NCBI GenBank assembly: GCA_037367355.1
Contig: CM074696.1
Location: 3,100,001 to 3,164,000 of the forward strand
Source: Neoscytalidium dimidiatum
Lineage: Eukaryota; Ascomycota; Dothideomycetes; Botryosphaeriales; Botryosphaeriaceae
Reading direction: 5' to 3'
DNA: 64,000 nt
This document shows positions 35,027 through 46,649 of the stretch, in pieces (position 1 is the stretch's first letter; each line of letters opens with the position of its first letter). The translations under genes were made by a program, and so were the position numbers. The notes below the pieces were generated by a model that worked only from the letters and a program-made list of their open reading frames with translations, searched no databases and was not told the DNA's origin.

Positions 35027-36913
35027 TCAGTGTAATGAGCCGCCATCCTTCCCTTCAGCTAGAAGGTTGCCCGTGTCCTGCAAGTAGACGCGGTCTTCTC
35101 GTCGAGAAAGAAGATGAGCTTGATGGCCCATAGGAGGTGCGCTCGGCTCGCTTGGGCTCCTGAGAGATGGCTCGCGGACGCGTGGAACCGGAGACGACGT
35201 TGGCGAAATTGTCGATGCGTCATCTGATTCTAATCGCGTCTGCTCAGAAGCCTGGCTGGCCCCACTGTCCAGGAGGCCTCCCACATCCTGGAGGGATTGA
35301 CGCGTATGGTACCGCGTGAGTTGCGGGCCGACGATACCACTCGGAGGATTCAGGGTTGAACCATTTGCGCGAGTCTCGGCATTGCGCGGGGTAAGTTCGT
35401 AGCACTCGCCCTCCGCTACGGAAGGATGCTGTGACGAACGCCGCCCAGGAACCCTCAGCCCACCCAGATCCTGGAGGAGCGCTCGAGAGCCGCGTCTAGG
35501 CTTTGTGGCAAAATCTTGGGCAATCGTCGTACTGGTTGGCGAAGGGATTAGGGAACTCGGCGTAGACGGATTGCTGGGATCCAGAAGCCCCCCGACGTCA
35601 AAGAAAGAAACTCTTTGTCTTGGGGGTGGGGACCGGATTTCCCTGGGACTAGGCGCAGGGTCATCCATCACAGCGTACTTTGGATCTGATTCCTCACTAT
35701 CCCGAATACTGTCGTGAGGGTCGGGGAATTGCCAGCCTTTTCCGACACCAACAAACGAAGGTTTTCGCCCATGGGGCGGTGGTGAGGCAGGAAGGGCTAC
35801 GGGTGCCGGTCGTGGCTCCGAGTACTTCGCCTCCAGATCCCGTGGTAACCGCCATCCAACTTCGCGGATGAGGTCCTCATCGCTGCCCCACTGTTGCGAA
35901 GTCAGGGTCGGTCGCCGCTGCGAGGCTCGGTCAATGCTGTCTGAAACTGAGCCGAATTTGTACTTTTTACTCTTCTTCACTCCACGGTCTCGGAGGAACG
36001 ATCCTAGCACAATGGCGTTCGACACAGACGCTGCGCCCAGTATTTCTCCCGAAGCAAATACTGTCCGGTATTGTTGGCGGCCTTGGTGTTTGATAACCTC
36101 GGGAATCCGGACTCCGGTGATGAAGATGAGGATGATTGACATGGAGAACAGGAGAACAAGGCGGAACTTTCGTTTGAACGGAATGGCCGACTTCAAGACC
36201 ATTGGTATAGGGAAGCAGATCAGGAGAATATCGGTGATGATGTCGCAAACACCCATCGTGATGAGCTGAGCGTAACCAGTCCTGCACCTTGATCCTGGGT
36301 CTGGAATCACTTGCCAGTAGTGGTTAAAAGGCTGGCATTCTCCGAGAGTCGCAATGACAATGGCGATGAAGGTTGCGATGAGAAAGTAGCGTATGTAGCG
36401 TAACGTGAGTTCATATTCGCGTCTCCAGAAGGTTTCAACCATTCTTGCGAGGAATTCACAGACGCCGAGCTTTGCAGTCCAGATGCTACATAGGCGAGGA
36501 GCTTAATTAGCACATGCAGCTTCACTGATGGAAAATACTGACAGGGACAAGACTTACAACGCAGCGTAGGATATACGCGAACAGAGCACGAGTTTCGAAC
36601 CAATCTCACGCATCCAGATGTGGCGCGGATTCGTGAGGTTGGTAATGTCGACGTTGTTGGTTCCATAGAGCAGGATGACGTGCACAAAGCCCATGCGTAC
36701 GAACAGCGGGATGATGCTCAGAGCCATGACCTTGTCCTCGCGAAAGAAGCGCTCAGTGCGGATGAAGCGGCCTGCCAGGCGAAAGAGGATGATGACGAAG
36801 GAGAAACATGTGCACCACCAGCTGAAGAGCAGGGTTGGATGGTTCTCCAGACGGGTTCGCGGGGCGGGAGGCGGCTGGTCGTAAATTCCGCGTGAGACGA
36901 GGAAGTCCGGCAT
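35027..36913 (-). CDS. Seven-TM PTH11/SAT4-type membrane protein with repeated tail motif
   Basis: Two exons, 36558..36913 and 35027..36485, give 604 residues; the join restores SYAAFIWTAKLG within TM3. Seven hydrophobic segments fit the fungal rhodopsin-like (SAT4/PTH11) fold, including WWCTCFSFVIILFRLAGRF, YFLIATFIAIVIATLG with the conserved CQPFNHYWQ after it, and GVCDIITDILLICFPIPMV. The 280-residue cytosolic tail is Ser/Pro-rich and carries four spaced copies of a short motif: FDVGGLLD (414), LQDLGGLR (456), LQDVGGLLD (517) and LQDTGNLLA (587). PTH11-like proteins are candidate receptors in host or surface sensing; here that is inference. There is no CFEM cysteine domain at the N-terminus. 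Confidence 0.82.
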
Positions 36914-37816
36914 GGTGAGGGTGAGCTCACCACCTCCTCCGAAGAGGGGTGAGCTGGTTGAGAGCGCGGTCTATGCTGAGGGTCGGCGGTGATGCTGGCA
37001 GTCGCGTGCGCGGTGGAGCTGGACTCCGGGGAACGGGACAGTGCAGTGGGCGGCGCCGGACAGGCATGGGCCCCGTCAGCCGAAGAAACCGGGGTTACGT
37101 CGATGCGGGCGAGCGGGCTCACGGCAGAGCAGAGCAGCAGCGACGGCGGCGCAGCTTTGAGGGCGAGGCTGCGAGCTGCAACGGCGGTGATCCAGCAGGC
37201 TGTGAAGCGAGAAAAGTTCAGAAGGTGAGAGGGGAGGACTGTATCCGTAGATAGACAAAGACGCTATCAGCAGGAGCGTGATGGCTGGCCTCAAAGAGGC
37301 GCTCTCGCCCGACAGGCGAGGCAGCTTGGGATCTTGCGTGAGCTGGGGTGCGGACTCGGGGTGACTGGGGGCCTCGAGGCTCCTCCGTCTGTGGCTTGGA
37401 AGAGATAAGGCGCTGTGCCGAATTAACGGCCAGCTCGCTTGGATACTGCCAACGTTGGTGGCAACAGCAGCGCTCGCGGCCGTGAGTGACCGTCGCGCCG
37501 TGTACATAGGATAGGCACTGGGGCCGCATTCTTGACACCCGCGTCCACAGCCGCTTGCGACCGCGACCGCGACCGCTTGCGATGCGCGCGCGCGCGGGCC
37601 CCATGCCGTGGAGAAGCCCAGCGACCACCGAGAAGCAGCTGCCGTCGCCGTCGCTATCGCCTCTACTCCCACACGCGGGAGGCTGGGCTCACGTTCATGC
37701 TGCGGCGTTTACCGGCCGACGCCCAGATGCGGGCGTGGCACAAGACGGGCGAGCTGGCGGAACGGCAGTAGGTCTGAGTCGGCGGGAGTGAATCCTTCGC
37801 GCGACGCCCCGATCAG

Positions 37817-37840
37817 CGTTGGCGCGTTGGCGCGTTGGCG
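37817..37840. repeat. 8-bp tandem repeat, 3 copies
   Basis: Three perfect copies of CGTTGGCG in the gene-poor interval. Confidence 0.9.
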
Positions 37841-37912
37841 CGCTCGTCGCCGAGCGTTGATGCAGTTGCGGCGATGGTCCAAGTCATCAGGCGGTGGGCT
37901 GGCCAAAGGCCA

Positions 37913-37936
37913 CAGCAGCAGCAGCAGCAGCAGCAG
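37913..37936. repeat. CAG trinucleotide repeat, 8 copies
   Basis: Uninterrupted (CAG)8, apparently non-coding. Confidence 0.9.
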
Positions 37937-40341
37937 CCGCGGCGGCCGGCTAGCTGGCTCTGGTACAGGAACCGGGAGCCAACGGCGATCAGCTGGACCC
38001 CTCTTTGTTTTTGCCGTTTCGCGCGTCCGCCCGCTTGCTCGCAGGTCACCGCTCTCCAGCGCCAGCCCGCCAATCCCGCCGCCGCCTGCTCGTGAACATC
38101 CCCTCTCCGGCCGTACTGTACCTACTTCGGTTGCTGCTGCAAAACACATGGGACGCACACCCCGGCCTCGCATCACTTACCCATCCATCGCCATCTCCGA
38201 GAGCTGCTGCAGACCGCAGTCCTGATAGAGGCTTGCGCGCATGAAATCACCCAACGCCCCTTCATCTCACCAGCGCGCCGCCTTCCTGTGCCCCGCTGCG
38301 CCCGCCGACTTATCGACTGCGCGAGTGCTGCGCCGTCGTGCAGAGATAGTGGCGGATTGGAGCCAGCTACAGCGGGGGCTGCGACCGTGTCAGGCGACGG
38401 CTGGGAAAGCAGGCTTCAGTGAGGACAATATCTGCAGCTGTGCGCCTCAGAACCGTTTTGGACTGGTGACGAGCACGCCAATACAACATGCCCAGCTCCG
38501 TCGCCATGACACAATGCGGCACAGCGCCTGGTCGACGAATCGTAAACCCGTTGCCCAACAAGTCACCCAGGCACCTTTCCTATCATCTGGCCGAGTGCCT
38601 AGCCCAGCTCTTGGTCGTTCAGCCTCGTTTTTCTCATGCGCCCTCTTCCGACCAATCTGTGAACCCCACGCCCGTCAATAGTTACCCCTCCCCTCCCCGC
38701 CCCTCCTCTCCCTCATCCCACGCTGCCAGTAGAGCTCCTCGGATCTGACCACACAGAGCAGAATGATCACACACTGCCTCTGAGGTGAGAAATTGCACTG
38801 ATGTAAAGGAAAAGCAAAAGTGATCCTTTCGGTGAGTATCACCCGGTCTCTGCACATCACATGCTCCGCCCCCGAGTACCACGCAGTCGGTACAGTCGTC
38901 GAATGCACTCTTCGCGTTTCTCTCGCGTCCCGTCTCGGTTTCGCTCCCATCTGCACAGTGCACCCACGGCTCGGCCAGCGGCGCCAGGCGCTGTCGTAGA
39001 TAACGCTACCCGGTCCGCGGGTTTCCGCTCCACGGCAATTGAATGCCGTAGTCTCTGCTTCCCCCCCAAGACAACCTAGTCTACGCGCCGCTGCTAGCTG
39101 CCCTGCGACTCGTGCTTCCTTTCCTCTTTGTCCTCTCTTTGGCTCGCATCTTCGGTAGTCGCAGGCTCGCTTGAGGCATACCGACTCCGGTTAGCCATTT
39201 CTGTATGCAAATCACGTCTATCATCCATCAGCCTCTTCATGAGAATCAAGCGGTATTTCATTAGTAGGAGGGACGGACAACGGCACCGGGGACAGGAATG
39301 GGAAAGCAAACAAACCCTCGGGTAACACCATCTTTCTGATAAGCATCGGAGAACCGGAGTCTCTGTTGTGTCTTTTGCGATCGCGCCTTCCATCATGCAG
39401 ATAATCACGGCAAGGGCCGGGAATAGTCGTTTCTATTCCTGACTTTAATATCAATGCACCCATTTGCACATCGCGGTCATAAGGGAAATAGATCGACAGC
39501 CGTGACTCTCATGCAGGAACATGATCGTGACTGATTGAGGGCATTGGGAACTGCTGTAACCAATCATTGCGGGCCTCTCGGCCAAATGCCCTGACGATCG
39601 CGAATGCGGAGCAGCCCTGCACGTTCTGAAGGGCTTAAGTTCGTGTCGCTCGTGTCGCATTGCGGGAATGCGACGTTCACCGGACATCAAACCTTGAGTA
39701 TTTGATCTTCAAGGCGATCTCGTGCAACCAGAGGAGGGAGAAAGAGGAAAATTGTTCCGACCTGACAGAGCACGCTCGGTTTGCTGAGAAGCATCTATCG
39801 TGCTGCCGAATCGGTCTCTGCTTTGCCGCTCCCAGCTAAGCGTACAGCAACTCTAACAACGCGGTCTTTTTCTTGGATTTCCCCAGATCACGCTCACGGA
39901 CCCCGAGCTCTCGAAACTAATCACAGACCGCTTCTTTGGAGAGGCGCCGATTCGCCCGCTAACGCAGGAAGATCGCCCGACTCGTTTGACTTGGCGTTCT
40001 ATGTCCATCGGGCGCGTAAGAATTGGATATCCTCTTGTGCTGTGCAGATTGAACGATTCGTCAGATGTCGAACGCGAATGCATGAATTATGAGACGCATT
40101 CTACTATAAATCTAAAGCCAGATCTACTTCAGCAAGCTTCAGCAAGCAAGGCGAGCATTGCATGACATAGCAAGACCTACACACGGCGCGTTCTCGGCAG
40201 CCATCATCATTAATGAAAATCCTCTATTCCCTCTTGGGTGATAATAAAGACACCGGAACACCGGGCCCGTACAAAGGTGCCCCTCGCTGAAAGCTAATCT
40301 TTATTGTTTTTATTCCTTTTTGGCGGAGCCTTTCTAGACCG

Positions 40342-41797
40342 CTATGCAATCACGTAACTCTCGGCCTGCGCCACCTTTTCCGCTTCCGCGCCGTCGACAT
40401 TGCTCTTTCCCTGGTAAATACTTTCGAGGACTTGCTTCAGACTGTCCAAGAACCTCGTACATTCATTCTCGGTGCCAACAGTGACCCGCAAGCAGCCCGT
40501 GCAGCCCAGCTCCTTGCCTCTGAACCGCACGACGACGCCCTTCTCCTCCGCCAGCGCCTCGTACACTTTCAGCGCTACTTTATTGTCCGGCTTGCCACCT
40601 TGCTCCTTCGGCGCGCTCAGGAACTCGACAAGCAAGAAGTTTGCATCTTGGCCGCCAAGGAAGCGGCCGACGCCGGGGATCTTGGGCATCTCTTGCAGTA
40701 GGCGATCACGCTGCTGTAAAATTAGCTCCTTGTTCCTGTGCATCACCTTGAGGTGGCGCGGCACGAGCGCCTGCTGCGCCACCTGCGACGTCGGGTTCGA
40801 GATGTTGTACGGCGCCTTCAGGCTGTTGAGAAGGCGCGCGATTTGCGGTGACGTAAAGGCAGCCCCCAGGCGGATACCTGCCAGACCGAAGGCCTTTGAG
40901 AGGGTCTGCATGACAACTAGATTCGGCCATTCGGTCGCCCATTGCGCCAGGCTGGCGCCTTCCGGCGCGAAATCGACGTAGGCTTCGTCGACTACCACCA
41001 CGCCATTCCAGGTGGGGTGCCTGAGAACTTGCTCAACGGCCGACTTGGAAACGAGCGCTCCGGTAGGGTTGCCGGGTGAGCAGATGTAAATGATCTTGAT
41101 GTTTGCACCTTCGGGACCGCTGAGGACTTCGTTGATTGCCAGGGCGTCGAGGGCAAACCCTTGAGACACGATGAGGGGCACCTTCACGATGCCCACGTCA
41201 TTGGTCTGTGCGGAGACGCTGTACATGCCATATGTAGGGGGGCAGGTGAGGATCTTGTCCCTTCCCGGGACACAGAATGCCCGTAGCAGCGCGTCAATGG
41301 CCTCATCTGATCCCACACCGACAAATAAGTTTTCCGGGCGCAATTGGGCGTTGGTGTGGTCATTGGTGTTCCGAAGATCACAGAGGCGCTGCTTGAGAGG
41401 AATCTGGTGCCTGTCACGGAGGAAGCATTCGCATTAGCACCTTTATTGCCTGCGTATCGCGCAGTGGCTCGGCTGAACTCACGGGTCGGGGTATCGGTTT
41501 AGGCCGAAGATATCGATCTCGATATTGTCGTCGAGGCCATAGACACCGTTCCTGAGCTTGCCGCTACCCTCGACGGCTAGGCCGGGACCGTAAGCGTTCT
41601 CGTTCGCGTCGAGGAGGATGTTGGTGCCGTCATCTTTGTAGTCACTGCCTCATCAGTCATCATGTCGTGCTGCAGCGTTTGCGGGCCAATTCGTCCGCAA
41701 CTTACTCGCGAGCGCAGCGATACGGTTCTAGGGCCAAGATGTTTGGCCTGGCGCAGGTCTCGAGGTTGAAGGCGTTTACGCGCATGCCGTTAGCCAT
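40342..41797 (-). CDS. HIS5: Histidinol-phosphate aminotransferase
   Basis: Three exons, 41706..41797, 41483..41644 and 40342..41410, give 440 residues. The joins restore LEPYRCARDDYKDDGTNILL (with DANENAYGP following) and GLNRYPDPHQIPLK, the classic HisC N-terminus. The PLP lysine is K257 in QTLSKAFGLAGIRLG; CSPGNPTG, VVDEAYVDFAP and the C-terminal VVVRFRGKELGCTGCLRVTVG are also present. The enzyme converts imidazole-acetol phosphate and glutamate to L-histidinol phosphate, the transamination step of histidine synthesis. Length fits filamentous-fungal homologues. The start is the first ATG before the conserved MRVNAFNLE segment. The gene lies between a gene-poor interval and BIR1, transcribed in the same direction as BIR1. 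Confidence 0.93.
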
Positions 41798-42168
41798 GGT
41801 GGTTGTTCAGCGTTGTTGTTGGAACTTTTTGGCGGGGAACTGCCTTTGAAATCATCATCCGTTTCCTTGGCCGCACCGATGTCGCTATGACTCAATCGCT
41901 CCACATCGCGCTTTCGTCCTTCGTCATGGCCCCACCGTCAGAACATCACAAGGGGTTGCTCCTGCATGACCAGCATGGAGAATATGGAGAACATGGAGTA
42001 TCATTATGCGCTGCAACCGTACCATTGTGCACTGCTAGATGCAAATCCCCCGGGAATAACGCCTCCTCGGGCCTCTAAACGACCTACTCGTCCGAACCAA
42101 CCGAATACGCCAAAAACTTCTAATACAAACGGTCGATCCGATAAAGCCAATAACAAGGAAAAAGACGC
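41798..42168. other. Spacer between HIS5 and BIR1
   Basis: 371 bases that must hold the HIS5 promoter and the 3' end of BIR1. A TGACTCA element, the Gcn4/CpcA-type general amino acid control site, is present at 41887-41893 about 90 bases upstream of the HIS5 start (reads ATGACTCAAT on the + strand). Confidence 0.5.
41887..41893. promoter_or_regulatory. Putative Gcn4/CpcA binding site
   Basis: A perfect TGACTCA lies about 90 bp upstream of the HIS5 ATG. This is the known binding site of Gcn4/CpcA bZIP activators, which induce amino acid genes in fungi, so its position before a histidine gene is meaningful; binding is inferred. Confidence 0.6.
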
Positions 42169-44662
42169 CTAAATGCTGCAACGGATCCCTTCGAGCGTCT
42201 TCATAGCCTTCGTCCCCTGCGTCTCGAAGATACTGACCATGCGTTCACATTGCTCTCGAAGCTGTTGCTCCCCTTTCTCAGCCTGGGACTGCACCCATTG
42301 CTCAACCGTCATCTTCTTCTCTGGGCTGGTCATCTCGTGCCGCACTTTACGCACTGCCTCATCCAACGGCAGATCCTCCCAGTTGCTGCCGTTCTCTTTG
42401 TCCATTTCCTCTCCGTTATTATAGAGAAGACGCCTAGTCGTGGGTGATTGCAGAAAGATATTTTCAAGATCAACAGCTTCCCATGGGAAAGCAGAGCTGA
42501 GTCCACCTATTACTTTACCACCACGTCTGGACGGAGACGCCTGAGGAGTGGAGGCATCAGCAAGCGGTACACGAACTCCGCGAGCAGACAGAGGAGCACG
42601 TGCTGAAATGGGAGCACGTGAAGATGCCAAACGAGACGACGGAGGTCTATTCTCTGCGTCTGATGACTGAGGAGAAGGTGACGGTGTGATATCTTTGGGA
42701 GGGGGGCTAGGCGCCTTGAGCGGGAATGGCTCTCTCATCGGCTCGGGGTTCGAGCTGGGAGAGGCTCGTTCTGCCGGCCTAGGAGAGGTCTGGACAGGCG
42801 TCGAATCGTGGGGCAGAGGAGACGGTGCACGCTGAAGCTCTTCTGTTGTGGCCTCCACCGTGCTATCCTCCACTACCTGTTGCTTCGCATTCCGACCCCG
42901 TTTCGATTTCATGGCAGGCTTCGGCATTGCGGCATTTTCGATGTCCTCCGCCGCACCATCAGCCTGAGTTTCAGGCCCTCCCTCGACCTGCTTCGTTTTT
43001 TTGCTTCTCTTTGCTTTGGCTGGCTTCGATGATTCCTCAACGATCATCACGGAATCATCAGTCTTGATAGCGCCCTCGCTGTTCCTCTTCTTGCCTCTCT
43101 TAGGTTTAGCAGGCTCATCCACAGCGGCCCTGGCAACTGCCTCTTCTAATTCAGATTGAAGTTGACTTGCGTCATTGCTCAGCCGTGACTCTTCAACAAC
43201 CTTGGCCTTCCGACCACCCTTTCCGCGGGTGACACTCGGCTTCTGAAGCTCCATTTCAGCCTGGGATTCAAATTGGGAAGTCTGTTCAATGTAGGATGTT
43301 GCCTCAAGCCTTGAAGCCCTTCTGATAGCCCGTCCCGTGGGCTTGGCAGGTTCGATCTCTAATTCCGTCTCACCTATCTCGGCAGCAGGGTCATCTAGAA
43401 GCGTAGAGTCCGCCGCTGCTGTTTTCTTCGTTTTCCTTGTAGCTTTCCTCGTCCTAGCCTTGGCAGTGGTCTTACGTCCGTTGCCGGCTTTCGAGGCAGT
43501 CGTGGCAGTCGTGGCAGTCGTCAAGGCACTGTCGCCATCTGTCGTGTTGAAATCTCCAAGCGACGATTCGACATCCGCGGGATCCAAAGTGGGTTCTATG
43601 TCGGTGACTATGGGCTCCTCTGCAGTCCTTTTCCCTCTAGCTGTCTTGCGCGTTCCTTTGGGTGCAGCTTTTGCTTTACCAGTCCCCTTTCTGCCACGAG
43701 CTATAGAAGACGTTGTTACGTTGCTAGCTGTGGTTAAAGCGCTGTCGTCTTCGAGAGGAGCGTCGTCTCCGAGGGACATAAGAGAGGGTGCCTCGGAGAA
43801 GGTGTCGAAGTCCGCGCTCGATTGGACGGAGAGACGCGAGGCCATGGAAGCTGTAGAGGCACGGCCTTTCTTGCCTTTCGTAGCTTTTCTGGCGCCTGCA
43901 TATACCTCGTTGAGCATGAAGAAGGGGCAATCGGGTGATCGCTTGCGGTGCTCCTCCCTGCCCTCTGTCAGTTGATGTCCGCATAGTCCAGCCGGTCGCA
44001 CATACATTGGGTCATCCTTCGGCTCCCAGCCATCGAGTGAGAGCATGCAGTAGAAACAGGCGACTCCATCATCGTAATCCGGGGCGGGGTCGTAGACCCA
44101 TCCCGCCTCTACCATCTGACCATGTGTTTTAGCATCTGCCATTAGGTATGGGCCGATCCTGAATACCTTCTTTGTTTTGCACTTCCAGTTTCTCTTGTTC
44201 TCATGTGGCCAAGCTCCAGCAAACGTGGCGGTGCGCGCTGCAACCATCTTGTCACTCATGGGATCATCGTTTTCGTCGGGGTCGCGTAGCGACAAGCACA
44301 CGTTGATTGCCCACGCGCAATCGGGCGCATGGCTAAAGTGCTCCAGAGCCGGGACATCTTCCGGCTCCCAGCCATCCAGCTTGCGGTCACACATGAAACA
44401 GACGACATTGTCAGGATGGCTCGCGGACGGTGAATAGTAAAAGCCAGCGCGTGCAAGCTAGAGGGTGGTCAGTGAGCCGGACTTCCTATCGGGTCCTGTT
44501 GTTTGCACCTACATCCTCCGGCGTCGGGGTCTCATGCGGCCACGACACGGTGGTTGCGGTCTTCTTTTTGGTACTCGACGCGCGCCTCTTGGTAAGCTGT
44601 TTCGGCGACTCGAAGGTAGCAAGGCGGCCAGTGAAGGTTCTGAGGTTCTCGGCGCTAGCCAT
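42169..44662 (-). CDS. BIR1: BIR-domain (survivin-like) chromosomal passenger protein
   Basis: Four exons are proposed: 44513..44662, 44167..44457, 44002..44115 and 42169..43953, giving 779 residues. The last two introns (51 and 48 nt) are in frame and stop-free, so a longer reading is possible, but splicing gives two BIR domains with identical ligand spacing: C70-x2-C73-x16-H90-x6-C97 and C167-x2-C170-x16-H187-x6-C194. A long Lys/Arg-rich, Ser/Pro-rich disordered region follows, with several GRKGTGKAK- or KRGKK-like basic patches. The C-terminal helix (PLDEAVRKVRHEM, VEQWVQSQAEKGEQQLREQC) is the expected Borealin/INCENP-binding end of fungal Bir1. Bir1 acts with Aurora kinase at centromeres and the spindle midzone. 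It is divergent with TAM41 across 385 bp. Confidence 0.88.
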
Positions 44663-45047
44663 AGCTGTGGATGTACGGACGACGCGTCCGGGCGCGTGCT
44701 GGAGGGATAGCAATGCGAGGTTGCCGCGCGGGGGGGATGATCGCGGTGTTGTTGTTATTCTACTCCGGGAGAATAAACACCGCGGCGGCCGGCGGAGTAC
44801 GGAGCGGGAAGCGGGCCGCGCCAAGCCAATTGCGGGCGGACGTGCGTATGAAATCATCTTAGTCAGGCACCGCCGCGCTGCGCTGCTGGAGGCCCGCATC
44901 TGCTCCATATTCGGCCGCCGCTGCGCTCCTCTCCAATGTCGCATCTTCTCCTCGGGCTATGGCTACGTCGCTGACTCCCCTCTTTGCTTTCGCCGCGTGC
45001 CGGTAACCTCGCTCTTGCTTCCCCACAGCGAAAGGGTCATCGACACC
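44663..45047. promoter_or_regulatory. Bidirectional promoter region, BIR1 / TAM41
   Basis: 385 bases between two divergent start codons, serving both genes. Confidence 0.6.
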
Positions 45048-46649
45048 ATGGCTCTTCTTCCACATCTTTCCGTAAGCTGCGCTTTAGCTCCCTTGCTCAC
45101 AGCCAGACCATCCCACATCTAATTCGCAGTGCAGTCCAGAGGCTTGCAGGCTACCATTGCAAGCCGAGCCATTCCACTTCCGCGCTCCACATTGCGGTCG
45201 CGCTGCTGCTTTGCTCGAACTCGCGCATTTCATACCTCACAAACAAACTCTCCGGAAAGCGGCCCTCCGTCGAACTCGCCGAATGGTCCCGCAACTTCTA
45301 GCCATTCGCCATCGCCCTCAGATACCGATTCCAAACATTCATCACATTCTGCATCGCCTACTAGCCCCTCCGTCAAGTCGTCATTTCCGGAGAGTTGGGA
45401 AGATGAACCGAATTTCAACATCAAGACTTTCGCCGAACTGCCAACAGGCCGCGACTTCGGTCTCAATCAGCACATGGTTGACATGAATCGCGACTTCACG
45501 GAGGCTTTGAGACAGATATTATGGCAGTTTCGGGCCCCAATTCGCTATGCCTTTGCCTACGGTTCCGGCGTTTTTCCGCAGAGCAGCGCTACGAGCTCGA
45601 TCTCGCTCTCCCCGCACCCGAACCCGCCGGAAGCAATTAAGAAGTGGCAGAGTGGCGGCGAGAAGGTTATCGATTTCATCTTCGGTGTCACGTATACTCA
45701 GCATTGGCATTCCCTGAACTTGGCGCAGCACAGAGACCATTACTCTTTCCTTGGCTCCGCTGGCTCGTGGGCGATTTCTCAAGTTCAGGATAGGTTCGGC
45801 GCGGGCGTATACTTCGCTCCGTACATTACAGTCAACGGCACACTCATCAAATACGGTGTAGTCAATCTCGATACTCTCCAGCGTGATCTCAGCCAGTGGG
45901 ATACACTGTACCTTGCCGGTAGATTACAGAAGCCGGTCAAGATCCTTCGCGACGATGCGCGCATCCGACTTGCCAACCAAGTGAATCTTATATCCGCCGT
46001 GCGCACCGCGCTCCTCATGCTTCCAGAGAAATTTACCGAACAAGAGTTGTTCAACGCTATCGCCGGGCTCAGCTATATGGGAGATCCGCGCATGTCATTC
46101 AACTCAGAAAATCCACATAAAGTCGCCAACATTGTAACTCATCAACTGCGCCATTTCCGTCGCCTATATAACCCGCTTCTTGCAACACTTCCTAATGCCG
46201 TTCACACCGACGCACGTGTCAAGACACCCGGGTGGGAGCTTGACGTACCTCCAGGCGTTGACATAGCTATGGAGCAAGACATGGATCCTGTTAAGCGGGG
46301 AAACATGGTGCGACGCCTCCCTAAAGCGTTCCGTGAGAAGATTTATTTTGCCTATCAGCGACAATATGGAATCTCGGGCGCAGAATTCAAGAAGATGCTC
46401 CAAGAGCGAGCCGACGAAGACGACTCCAGCTTCAAGCGTCGCCAAGGCGGCGAGTTCGATAGACGAATTGCCAGTGAAAAGGATCTCAAGGATAAGGTTG
46501 CTCAAGCTGTCAGGGATACTGTCAAATGGCCTAGCACCGTGCAAAGCCTGAAAGGCTTGATCACTGCTGGCCCTGCCAGATCGTGGAGATATCTGTGCGA
46601 AAAGTGGACGAAAGGTAAGCAAGGCAAACAAGACGGTGAGAGTACGTGA
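45048..46649 (+). CDS. TAM41: Mitochondrial CDP-diacylglycerol synthase (Tam41)
   Basis: Two exons, 45048..45071 and 45135..46649, give 512 residues. The large frame has no usable ATG before residue MVDMNRD, but a 24-nt first exon (MALLPHLS) spliced at GTAAGC to an acceptor GTGCAG ending at 45134 supplies one and leads into a textbook matrix presequence (RSTLRSRCCFARTRAFHTSQ). The catalytic core has AYGSGVFPQ, a nucleotidyltransferase-type GSG motif, and KVIDFIFGV with its acidic metal-binding residue, then HWHSLNLAQHRDHYS and VYFAPYITVNGTLIKYGVV. Tam41 makes CDP-DAG from phosphatidic acid and CTP on the matrix face of the inner membrane, the first step towards cardiolipin. AATAAA overlaps the stop codon (46649-46654). 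Confidence 0.92.

Larger units (their letters stand above)
36914..40341. other. Gene-poor interval, 3.4 kb
   Basis: Contains the promoter of the 7-TM gene on its left and the 3' flank of the aminotransferase on its right. Tandem repeats occur at 37817-37840 and 37913-37936. Open frames are Arg/Ser/Pro-rich and unconvincing. Non-coding transcripts cannot be excluded. Confidence 0.5.

Noticed and set aside
37076..37672. 198-codon frame on - in the 37 kb interval
   Set aside because: Arg/Ser/Ala-rich, no intron structure or motif; other frames there are equally open.
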